Of a stretch of DNA of 11,979 nt, positions 1 through 5,995 are shown in pieces. Position 1 is the stretch's first letter, and every line of letters begins with the position of its first letter. The notes under the pieces were generated by a model that saw only the letters and a list, made by a program, of their open reading frames with translations, was not told the origin of the DNA and made no database searches. Where the stretch lies: the NCBI GenBank assembly GCA_964498065.1, contig CAZCFZ010000110.1, forward strand, positions 1 to 11,979, in the 5' to 3' direction. The position numbers and the translations under genes are program-made. The DNA comes from FEN-1297 sp964498065. GTDB lineage: Bacteria; Bacteroidota; Ignavibacteria; Ignavibacteriales; Ignavibacteriaceae.

Positions 1-41
1 GAGCGGAGTCGAACGGTGAATATAAGTCTTCGACTACGCTC
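1..41. repeat. Imperfect palindromic intergenic repeat, cut by window start
   Basis: The arms gagcggagtcgaa (1-13) and ttcgactacgctc (29-41) are reverse complements over 13 positions with one mismatch, around a 15-nt spacer. The right arm continues as agactgaca (42-50), so its partner probably lies before the window. This is GC-richer than the AT-rich DNA around it. From memory, sequences close to 'ttcgactccgctcag' occur as dispersed intergenic palindromes in many bacterial genomes; that link is recalled, not searched. No second copy was noticed in this window. It may act as a hairpin in a transcript or be a non-autonomous mobile repeat. Confidence 0.6.
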
Positions 42-50
42 AGACTGACA

Positions 51-268
51 TAAGTATCTATTATTTCACTAATTTTTAAATGATTTTTTATTTCACACAA
101 CTGCTATATTATATTACAATTTTACTTACTAATACTAATATTTTCAAAACTTAAGATATCTTCTATGTGTTACAGGCATGTTTAACATGACCATTTAATC
201 TTGTGTGATTTGTATTCAAAAAGTGGAATTTTATTAGGTAATCTGAACTAAAATATGTAATTTTACTT
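51..268. other. AT-rich non-coding stretch upstream of the RRM gene
   Basis: No convincing reading frame, tRNA or known RNA fold is visible here. Because a hairpin lies within about 25 nt of the RRM start codon, the RRM promoter most likely sits in this stretch, but I could not pick -35 and -10 boxes with confidence. The transcript would then carry a leader that includes the hairpin at 269-291. A small RNA ending at that hairpin is an alternative. Confidence 0.35.
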
Positions 269-291
269 ATCCGGTAATAGACCGGATTTTT
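269..291 (+). terminator. Terminator-like hairpin in the RRM leader (possible attenuator)
   Basis: A perfect 7-bp stem, atccggt (269-275) with accggat (281-287), surrounds a 5-nt loop and runs into a T-rich tract, which is the form of an intrinsic terminator. No gene that it could terminate is visible upstream in the window. Its T-tract ends about 25 nt before the GTG at 318, which leaves too little room for a whole promoter in between. It is therefore either in the 5' leader of the RRM mRNA, where it could attenuate or respond to temperature, or the end of a small upstream transcript. The regulatory role is inference. Confidence 0.5.
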
Positions 292-317
292 TATTTATTA
301 TTTTTTGGAGTTCTTAA

Positions 318-569
318 GTGAGTACTAAATTATTTGTGGGTTCTCTCCCATGGGCAGTTGATGACAAAAAGCTGCAGGCAGCTTTTGAAGCGCATGGAAC
401 AGTTATTTCAGCCAAAGTTATTAAGGACCGCGAGACCGGGAGGTCGAGAGGTTTTGGATTTGTGGAAATGGAGAATCCTTCTGAAGCAAAGAATGCTATT
501 AAAGCATTAAATGATTCAGCATTTAACGGAAGAAATATCGTTGTTAATGAAGCTAAACCTAGAATGTAA
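318..569 (+). CDS. Small single-RRM RNA-binding protein
   Basis: An 83-residue protein made of almost nothing but one RNA recognition motif. RNP2 is LFVGSL at residues 5-10 and RNP1 is RGFGFVEM at 44-51, with the aromatic residues that stack on RNA bases (F6, F46, F48) all present. The linker KDRETGRSRGFGFV is typical of glycine-rich or cyanobacterial Rbp-type proteins, but there is no glycine-rich tail. The start is GTG: GGAG at 307-310 lies 7 nt upstream and the next in-frame ATG is at residue 51, inside RNP1. It probably binds single-stranded RNA in the cytoplasm and may act as an RNA chaperone. Cyanobacterial relatives are often cold-induced, and the leader hairpin would suit such control, but this is inference. 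It is transcribed alone, with a strong terminator behind it. Confidence 0.95.
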   Translation: MSTKLFVGSLPWAVDDKKLQAAFEAHGTVISAKVIKDRETGRSRGFGFVEMENPSEAKNAIKALNDSAFNGRNIVVNEAKPRM

Positions 570-597
570 AAAGACATTTTTTGTTTGTAAATTTCCG

Positions 598-623
598 AAA
601 GGCGTCTGTTGGACGCCTTTTTT
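598..623 (+). terminator. Rho-independent terminator of the RRM gene
   Basis: A 9-bp stem, aaaggcgtc (598-606) with gacgccttt (612-620), encloses the 5-nt loop tgttg and is followed by further T residues. It lies 29 nt after the RRM stop codon. On the minus strand the hairpin is followed by cggaaa rather than a T-tract, so it serves the RRM gene much better than the converging aminopeptidase gene. Confidence 0.9.
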
Positions 624-684
624 GATTTAAAAATTATTTTTAATACTAAAAACAAAAACTATTGAAGCAGTAAACAGCGGAATT

Positions 685-1689
685 TCATTCAATAAATAAA
701 AATTTTCCGTTGTGAATAATTTTCCGGCTGGTTTTATTTTTATAAAATGCTTCGATTGTGGGGCGATGAAATAAATAATCGCGGTGAATTTTAGATCTGT
801 TCTTTCCGCCGCCGGGAAAATCTTCATTGTTGCCGAATGCTATATGTGCTGTTCCTATAGCCTTTTCATCTTCCAGCATATTGCCGGTAATACGCGCTCC
901 GGGATTTATTCCGATTCCTAATTCTCCAATAATTTTTGCATCTTCATCTATATTTGTTAATTCAATTACTCTTTGAACTAACTTTGAATCATCAGCTGCG
1001 AGTTTATGAATTTTACCACCTTTCAAAGATACTCTTAGTGGAGTTTTTAATAACCCGATATCTCCTATGCTGGCATCAAATATTACTACACCGTCGGCAG
1101 ATGTTTCTTCCGGTGCGCAATAAATTTCACCGCAGGGCAGATTGGCCATTTCCCCTTCGGCAATAAAAATGTCATCAATAAATTTTCTACCTTTAATTCC
1201 GAGCATAACGTCGGTTCCCTCATCCGTAGTAATATGAAGCGCTTCGGCATTTTTAAGTAAAGTAATCAAGGAATCCGCCTTTGCTTTCATATCTTCGTAG
1301 TCAACATTCAAAGGACCTTCCGTCATCATTGATTCCGTTATTCCCGGCATATGTGCGCATTTTATTCTCCCTGTTTCTTTTACCTTAAATATCCATTTTA
1401 TGCGGAATTGTATCTCTTCTGCCAAAGCTTTAATGATATTAAGAACAATAGTTTTGCCGGGAAGAAGAGATATTAAACCTGCAGGTATTTCTTTTATTGG
1501 CCGTAAACTTTCATCAATTCTGTAAACATCTACTTTGCAACCTTTGCTGAAACCGGCCTGTTTAAAAGCAGTGGCAATATTACTGCAATGAACATCCGTT
1601 AAAATCAATATATTATCGGATGAAGTGAGATTCATTATACTGTTCATAGCATTAATAGCAGCGGCAGTCATTAATTCTACCTTATTCAT
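685..1689 (-). CDS. M29-type metalloaminopeptidase (AmpS/AmpT-like, short form)
   Basis: 334 residues from the ATG at 1689. The GTG at 1695 is also in frame, but it lies within gaggtg, which looks like the ribosome binding site, so ATG is preferred. The C-terminal half carries the family's metal-ligand motifs in order: LPCGEIY (E188), GELGIGINPGA (E256), GTAHIAFG (H282) and HRDYLFH (H302, D304). The N-terminal half is the usual alpha/beta region. No signal peptide is seen, so it should be cytosolic, removing N-terminal residues from peptides with a pair of divalent metals. Characterised Thermus and Bacillus M29 enzymes are about 410 residues; this is one of the shorter COG2309-type proteins, so its substrate range is uncertain. 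It lies 142 nt downstream of the GYD gene on the same strand and converges on the RRM gene. Confidence 0.85.
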   Translation of the reverse strand: MNKVELMTAAAINAMNSIMNLTSSDNILILTDVHCSNIATAFKQAGFSKGCKVDVYRIDESLRPIKEIPAGLISLLPGKTIVLNIIKALAEEIQFRIKWIFKVKETGRIKCAHMPGITESMMTEGPLNVDYEDMKAKADSLITLLKNAEALHITTDEGTDVMLGIKGRKFIDDIFIAEGEMANLPCGEIYCAPEETSADGVVIFDASIGDIGLLKTPLRVSLKGGKIHKLAADDSKLVQRVIELTNIDEDAKIIGELGIGINPGARITGNMLEDEKAIGTAHIAFGNNEDFPGGGKNRSKIHRDYLFHRPTIEAFYKNKTSRKIIHNGKFLFIE

Positions 1690-1831
1690 ATACACCTCAT
1701 CAAGTTAATTTTTAATAACATAGATGATCCATTATTTAAGTTGAAAAGATAGTTAAAACTTTAAGTATCAATCTGATTGGCACACCGGATTAAATATATT
1801 ACCTGTTATCCAAGTTTAACGAATAATAATA

Positions 1832-2125
1832 CTATGAAAATTTTTTAACCATATCATTGAACTGGTTTACACCAAACAATTTTACGGAAGTTGTTTTAAC
1901 ATATCCCTGCGCGCTGAGTCCGAGTGCAAAGGTTATTGCGGCTTCGTCATTTGGGGCTTCCCCTAATGAAACAAAATCATACTCGCCTGCTGCGGCATAA
2001 AATCCAATTACTTTACCGCCGATTTTTTCAAATGTTTTAATTCCTTCATCAATTCTTTGGGGTGAATTTTTTATTTCTTTAAGTCCTAAATCTGTAAGCT
2101 TCATTAACAACATATATGTAACCAT
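1832..2125 (-). CDS. GYD domain protein
   Basis: A 97-residue protein matching the small GYD family (PF08734). It opens with the beta strand VTYMLLMKLTDLG, continues with a helix and the strand GGKVIGFYAAAGEYDFV, and carries the family signature as GEYD at residues 47-50. It ends with AQGYVKTTSVKLF. Members are small ferredoxin-like, probably oligomeric proteins whose biochemical role is not established, so no function is assigned. The start is well supported by aaaggagagg just upstream of the ATG. It ends in TAG, which shows that amber is a real stop in this genome. It is divergent from the 5'-nucleotidase gene and upstream of the aminopeptidase; co-transcription with the latter is possible, since no terminator is visible between them. 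Confidence 0.85.
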   Translation of the reverse strand: MVTYMLLMKLTDLGLKEIKNSPQRIDEGIKTFEKIGGKVIGFYAAAGEYDFVSLGEAPNDEAAITFALGLSAQGYVKTTSVKLFGVNQFNDMVKKFS

Positions 2126-2409
2126 ATTATCCTCTCCTTTTAATTATTTCCCGGTGTGCCGCGATAGAAGTAATGTAAAGTATTAAAAAATCTTCTTGTT
2201 TTCAATAAAAATAAGATTTCTTTTTATTAATTTTTTTATGGAGCGGCTGAAATATTGTCCATTATTTTTAGTTGTTTAAAGAAATTAAAAAGGAGAACTT
2301 TTTTGTTTCAATTAATGTATTTTGTGTTTTTAATTTAACGATATTATTTCTTTAATTTTAAACCTTATAAGCTAAATCAAATAAATGCGAATTTAATTAG
2401 AGATTAAAC
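2126..2409. other. Divergent AT-rich spacer between GYD and 5'-nucleotidase genes
   Basis: This spacer must hold the promoters of both divergent genes. It is strongly AT-rich and lacks a clear hairpin terminator. aaggag at 2290-2295 is followed 7 nt later by a TTG that opens an 11-codon frame (2303-2338). This resembles a leader peptide, but an AT-rich spacer easily produces one by chance. No promoter boxes could be assigned with confidence. Confidence 0.4.
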
Positions 2410-4176
2410 ATGAGTAAAAAAATTTCTTATCGTATTATCTTTCTATCGTTTTTTCTTTTATTGTTATTTAATTGTACTTACGCTCAAACTATAAAATTTA
2501 AATTAATTGAAACCAGCGACGTTCACGGTTCACTCTTCCCTTTTGATTTTAAAGATAATAAGGAAATAAATACTTCACTGGCGCAAATTTATACTTATGT
2601 AAGAGAAGAAAGAGCAAAGAAAGACCAGTCTGTTGTACTATTGGATGATGGAGATATTCTGCAGGGCCAGCCGGTTGTTTATTATTATAATTTCGAAAAG
2701 ACAAATGTTCCCCATATTTGTGCACAAGTTATGAATTATATGAAATATGATGTGGGAACTGTGGGCAACCATGATATAGAACCGGGCCATCCTGTTTACG
2801 ACAAAATCAGAAAAGAATTTAAGTTCCCCTGGTTAGCAGCTAATGCTGTAAATACAAAAACCAACCGGCCGTATTTTCAACCTTATGCAATAATTAAAAA
2901 GCATGGAATTAAAATTGCCGTGCTAGGTATGATCACTCCCTCAATTCCTAACTGGCTTCCGAAAGATATATGGAAAGGAATTGTATTTAAGGATATGGTA
3001 GAAACTGCTCAAAAATGGATTAAAATTATTAAAGAAAAAGAAAAGCCGGATTTGATTGTCGGATTATTTCACTCGGGACCGGAAGATGTAAAAAAGTATT
3101 ATGATGACGGAGAAAGGGATATAGAAAATGCTTCCAGGCTTGTAGCAGAAATGGTACCCGGTTTTGATGTCGTGTTTGCCGGTCATGACCATAAAGTGTG
3201 GAATTTCTTTGTGAAAAATAGCGAAGGTAAAAATGTTCTAATTGTTGATCCTGCCAATGCTGCCAGGCATGCTGCTGTTGCAGAAATTACAATGAGCTAC
3301 GATAAAGCAGATCATAAGTGGACGAAGGAAATGAAAGGCGAAATTATAGACAGTAAAAATTATAAGCCTAATGAAGGCTACATGAAAAAATTTGCACCGG
3401 CTATTGAAGAAGTAAAAAGATATGTGTCAAAACCAATCGGTACTTTTACAAAAACAATTTCAACGCGTGAATCATTATTCGGTGATTCTCCTTTTGTTGA
3501 TCTTATTCAAAAAATTCAACTTGAATTAACCCATGCTGATGCTTCCTTTGCGGCTCCGCTTTCATTTAATGCGGAGATTAAAAAAGGTACCGTATATGTG
3601 AGAGATATGTTTAATCTTTATAAATATGAAAATCTGCTTTATACTATGGAATTAACAGGACAGGAAATAAAAGATTATCTTGAATATTCTTACGGCAAAT
3701 GGTTTAATCAAATGAAAAATGAAGATGATCATCTTTTAAAATTCTCCACGGACAAGGACGGGAAGGTTATCTTAACGAATGGTAGGGCAATGGTTTCGGG
3801 ACGTTATTATAATTTTTCATCTGCAGCAGGAATCATTTACACGGTAGATGTTTCTAAGCCTGCAGGCGAAAGAATTACAATTACTTCGCTATCTAATGGA
3901 AAGCCTTTTGATTTAAAAAAGAAATATACAGTCGCAGTAAATTCATACAGGGGAAACGGCGGAGGCGGGCTTTTGACAGAAGGGGCCAAAATTCCGCATA
4001 ACGAATTAGCAAGCAGAGTTATTCATTCAACTCAAAAAGATTTGCGTTATTTTTTAATGAAGTGGATTGAAACTAAAAAAGTTGTAAAGCCGGAAACTTT
4101 GAATAATTGGAAAGTTATTCCAACGGAATGGTGGGAAAAGGCTAAGCAAAAAGATTACAAACTATTATTTAGATAA
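2410..4176 (+). CDS. Exported 5'-nucleotidase / 2',3'-cyclic phosphodiesterase (UshA/CpdB family)
   Basis: A complete 588-residue two-domain enzyme. A signal peptide (about residues 1-25) ends CTYA|QT. The N-terminal calcineurin-like metallophosphoesterase domain shows SDVHG (D37, H39), DDGDILQGQP (D82), GNHD (N120, H121), LFHSG (H221) and AGHDHKV (H259, H261): the complete two-metal site and catalytic His-Asp environment. The C-terminal 5'-nucleotidase domain (about 340-560) contains TGQEIKDYLEYS and NSYRGNGGGG (511-520), whose Y513 is likely to stack on the base. It hydrolyses nucleotides or cyclic nucleotides outside the cytoplasm to salvage nucleoside and phosphate; which substrate cannot be told from sequence. 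There is no T9SS tail, so it should stay in the periplasm or envelope. No strong ribosome binding site precedes the ATG. It is 53 nt ahead of the sulfotransferase-like gene and probably co-transcribed with it. Confidence 0.92.
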   Translation: MSKKISYRIIFLSFFLLLLFNCTYAQTIKFKLIETSDVHGSLFPFDFKDNKEINTSLAQIYTYVREERAKKDQSVVLLDDGDILQGQPVVYYYNFEKTNVPHICAQVMNYMKYDVGTVGNHDIEPGHPVYDKIRKEFKFPWLAANAVNTKTNRPYFQPYAIIKKHGIKIAVLGMITPSIPNWLPKDIWKGIVFKDMVETAQKWIKIIKEKEKPDLIVGLFHSGPEDVKKYYDDGERDIENASRLVAEMVPGFDVVFAGHDHKVWNFFVKNSEGKNVLIVDPANAARHAAVAEITMSYDKADHKWTKEMKGEIIDSKNYKPNEGYMKKFAPAIEEVKRYVSKPIGTFTKTISTRESLFGDSPFVDLIQKIQLELTHADASFAAPLSFNAEIKKGTVYVRDMFNLYKYENLLYTMELTGQEIKDYLEYSYGKWFNQMKNEDDHLLKFSTDKDGKVILTNGRAMVSGRYYNFSSAAGIIYTVDVSKPAGERITITSLSNGKPFDLKKKYTVAVNSYRGNGGGGLLTEGAKIPHNELASRVIHSTQKDLRYFLMKWIETKKVVKPETLNNWKVIPTEWWEKAKQKDYKLLFR

Positions 4177-4229
4177 TTTCGTTTTTACAATAATAATAAC
4201 ATGACCTATGGAAATTGGAGTATTAACAC

Positions 4230-4559
4230 ATGAAATTCAAATTTAAAACATTAATACTATTTTATATGGTCTTGCTAACCGGACCGGCAATTAAGGCTCA
4301 GAGCAATACTGTCGGACTTATCTTTAATGATTCTGCAAAATCATATAATGGATATACTCTGTTTTCACCACTTGCTTCAAAAAACTCCTATTTGATTGAT
4401 AACCGGGGGTATTTAATTCATGAGTGGACGAGCCAATACAGGCCGGCTCAGTCTGTTATGCTTTTGCCTGATGGAAGTCTGCTTAGGCCTGCAATAATTC
4501 AAAGCGGGAATATTTTTTTAGCAGGCGGTGCCGGCGGCAGAGTTGAAAGATATGACTAG
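4230..4559 (+). CDS. N-terminal fragment of the interrupted ASST-like gene
   Basis: 109 residues up to the amber codon, preceded by ttggagt, a plausible ribosome binding site about 8 nt from the ATG. It contains the signal peptide and only the first blade or so of the propeller (YLIDNRGYLIHEW, MLLPDGSLLR). If translated alone it would be exported but lack the histidine motifs and the T9SS tail, so it is unlikely to be active. Confidence 0.6.
   Translation: MKFKFKTLILFYMVLLTGPAIKAQSNTVGLIFNDSAKSYNGYTLFSPLASKNSYLIDNRGYLIHEWTSQYRPAQSVMLLPDGSLLRPAIIQSGNIFLAGGAGGRVERYD
4557..4559 (+). other. In-frame amber codon replacing an expected Trp codon
   Basis: TAG sits between GAC and GAC-GGA in a frame that stays open for 446 codons beyond it. 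TAG also ends the GYD gene and the subtilase gene normally, so the code is not reassigned. The following base is G, and no CARYYA-type readthrough context or strong downstream hairpin was seen. Confidence 0.9.
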
Positions 4560-4649
4560 GACGGAAATCTCATTTGGTCTTTTGACTATTACTCCTCAGA
4601 ACATTGCACACACCACGACATTGCGTATCTTCCGAACGGTGATATTCTT

Positions 4650-5900
4650 ATGATTGCCTGGGAAAATAAAACTTATGCGGAAGCAATTGCTGCGGGAAGA
4701 AATCCAGCTAGATTAGATACAGCACTATGGCCGGGTGAAATTATCGAAGTAAAACCAACAGGGACTTTAGGAGGGGATATTGTATGGCAATGGCATGCAT
4801 GGGATCATTTAATACAGGATTTTGATTCTACAAAAGCTAATTACGGTGATGTATCAAAACATCCGGAATTAATTGATATTAATTACGGTTCAACTATTGA
4901 AGATTGGCTGCATATAAATTCGGTGCGCTATAATCCCCAAAGAGATGAAATACTTCTTAGCGTACATAATTTCAGTGAGATTTGGGTGATAGATCATTCA
5001 ACAACAACTGCAGAAGCTGCGGGACATTCCGGCGGCAGAGAAGGAAAAGGTGGAGATTTATTATACCGCTGGGGAAATCCTCAAGCATACCGTGCCGGAA
5101 CTGCCGCCGATCAAATGCTGTTTAGTCAACATGATGCCAGATGGATTGATTCCGGATTGGTTGGACAAGGAGATATCTTAATCTTTAATAATGACCATGG
5201 AGCGCCGCCGAATGCTTATTCAACCGTTGATGAAATTACACCGCCTTTAAATTCTAACGGCGAATATTATTTAGATTCAACCGGACAATATGGACCTAAT
5301 TCTTTAACATGGAGATATGAAACAATTCCGCCTACTTCATTCTATGCAAAGAATATTTCGGGGGAAGAAAGACTGCCGAATGGAAACACCTTAATTTGTG
5401 AAGGAACTGCGGGTAAATTTTTTGAAGTAGATAATTTGGGAAATATCATATGGGAATATATAAATCCTGTAACCCGGAACGGAATTTTAACCCAGGGCGC
5501 TACACCTTCATTTAATCTTGTATCTAAAATATACTGCTATTATCCTGAATATTCCGGGCTAGCCGGAAAAGATCTTTTCGAAATAGGTAAAATAGAATTA
5601 TATCCTACTGCAATTAAAAATGTAAATTCTTCACCCTCAAGATTTTCATTGGGACAAAATTTTCCGAATCCTTTTAATCCTTCTACTGTAATTCATTATG
5701 AAATTCCTAATGGAGCATTTGTAACATTAAAGGTATTTGATGTATTGGGAAAGGAAGTAAAAACACTTATTAATAAATTTCAAAATAAGGGAAAATATGT
5801 TATTGATTTTAATGCTTCTAAGTTAACGAGCGGCATATATTTCTATAGCCTGCATTCCGGAAATTATATCTCAACGAAAAAGATGATTTTGCTGAGATAA
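4650..5900 (+). CDS. C-terminal fragment of the interrupted ASST-like gene
   Basis: 416 residues from the first ATG after the amber codon; the frame is open from 4560, and those 30 extra codons also encode family-like sequence (DGNLIWSFDYY, CTHHDIAYLPNGDIL). No ribosome binding site precedes the ATG at 4650, so separate translation is doubtful, and any product would lack a signal peptide. It carries most of the propeller, including LHINSVRYNPQRDEILLSVH and GGDLLYRWGNPQAY, plus the sorting domain. Confidence 0.55.
   Translation: MIAWENKTYAEAIAAGRNPARLDTALWPGEIIEVKPTGTLGGDIVWQWHAWDHLIQDFDSTKANYGDVSKHPELIDINYGSTIEDWLHINSVRYNPQRDEILLSVHNFSEIWVIDHSTTTAEAAGHSGGREGKGGDLLYRWGNPQAYRAGTAADQMLFSQHDARWIDSGLVGQGDILIFNNDHGAPPNAYSTVDEITPPLNSNGEYYLDSTGQYGPNSLTWRYETIPPTSFYAKNISGEERLPNGNTLICEGTAGKFFEVDNLGNIIWEYINPVTRNGILTQGATPSFNLVSKIYCYYPEYSGLAGKDLFEIGKIELYPTAIKNVNSSPSRFSLGQNFPNPFNPSTVIHYEIPNGAFVTLKVFDVLGKEVKTLINKFQNKGKYVIDFNASKLTSGIYFYSLHSGNYISTKKMILLR
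5643..5897 (+). other. T9SS type A sorting domain of the ASST-like gene
   Basis: The last 85 codons encode FSLGQNFPNPFNPST, a central VTLKVFDVLGKEV strand pair, and the terminal GIYFYSL ... STKKMILLR. This is the C-terminal signal recognised by the type IX secretion system and removed or anchored at the cell surface. It closely parallels the tail of the subtilase at 11725-11973. Confidence 0.9.
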
Positions 5901-5930
5901 GTTCTGTATTTCCCTATTTGGCATTTGAGA

Positions 5931-5950
5931 ATTTATTAAATTTAATAAAT
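5931..5950. repeat. Perfect 20-bp AT-only palindrome ahead of hemL
   Basis: atttattaaa followed directly by tttaataaat is a perfect palindrome with no spacer, ending 45 nt before the hemL start. It could be an operator or a weak terminator stem for the gene upstream. Since the local DNA is nearly all A and T, chance is a real possibility. Confidence 0.35.
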
Positions 5951-5995
5951 ATATTTTTAGTTTAAATTGTTGCGAATAATAAATCGGAATAGATA

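Larger units (their letters stand above)
4230..5900 (+). pseudogene. Arylsulfotransferase-like secreted protein gene, interrupted by one in-frame amber codon
   Basis: One 556-codon frame carries the whole protein except for a TAG at codon 110. Both sides are in the same frame, and the translation crosses it smoothly as GRVERYD-stop-DGNLIWSFDYY. The residue expected there is tryptophan ('YDWDGN' is the usual form), so a single TGG to TAG change explains it. Order of parts: signal peptide ending IKA|QS (1-23); a beta-propeller-like ASST region with repeated 'LPxGxxL ... DxxGxxxW' blades (about 30-450); and a T9SS sorting domain (472-556). Candidate active-site histidines are H128/H129 (CTHHD), H228 (EDWLHINS) and H301 (SQHDARW); ASST enzymes move sulfate between phenols through a histidine. 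No other lesion is visible, which suggests a recent mutation, a strain variant or a sequencing error. It lies between the 5'-nucleotidase gene and hemL on the same strand. Confidence 0.85.

Noticed and set aside
201..265. Promoter boxes for the RRM gene (ttgtgt, or a TAnnTTTG-like taatttta)
   Set aside because: Partial matches in AT-rich DNA with wrong or unsupported spacing; they are not reliable without start-site data.
493..509. Hairpin aatgct/agcatt inside the RRM gene
   Set aside because: It is a short AT-rich stem within coding sequence and is readily explained by codon use.
314..655. Minus-strand 113-codon open frame
   Set aside because: It lies antisense to the RRM gene and its terminator, and the translation has no domain character.
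627..827. Minus-strand 66-codon open frame
   Set aside because: It overlaps the 3' end of the well-supported aminopeptidase gene in another frame.
936..1166. Plus-strand 76-codon open frame
   Set aside because: It is antisense to the aminopeptidase core and has low-complexity Leu/His-rich content typical of a shadow frame.
1770..1791. Hairpin between the GYD and aminopeptidase genes
   Set aside because: On the transcribed minus strand the stem has a mismatch and no T-tract, so it does not work as a terminator.
2473..2478. Lipoprotein cleavage site at C22 of the nucleotidase
   Set aside because: The residues before the cysteine are LFN; Asn at -1 does not fit the lipobox, and TYA|Q three residues later is a good ordinary signal peptidase site.
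4557..4559. Amber codon read as an amino acid through a changed genetic code
   Set aside because: TAG is the natural end of the GYD gene and of the subtilase gene directly after its conserved terminal motif, so it is a working stop here.
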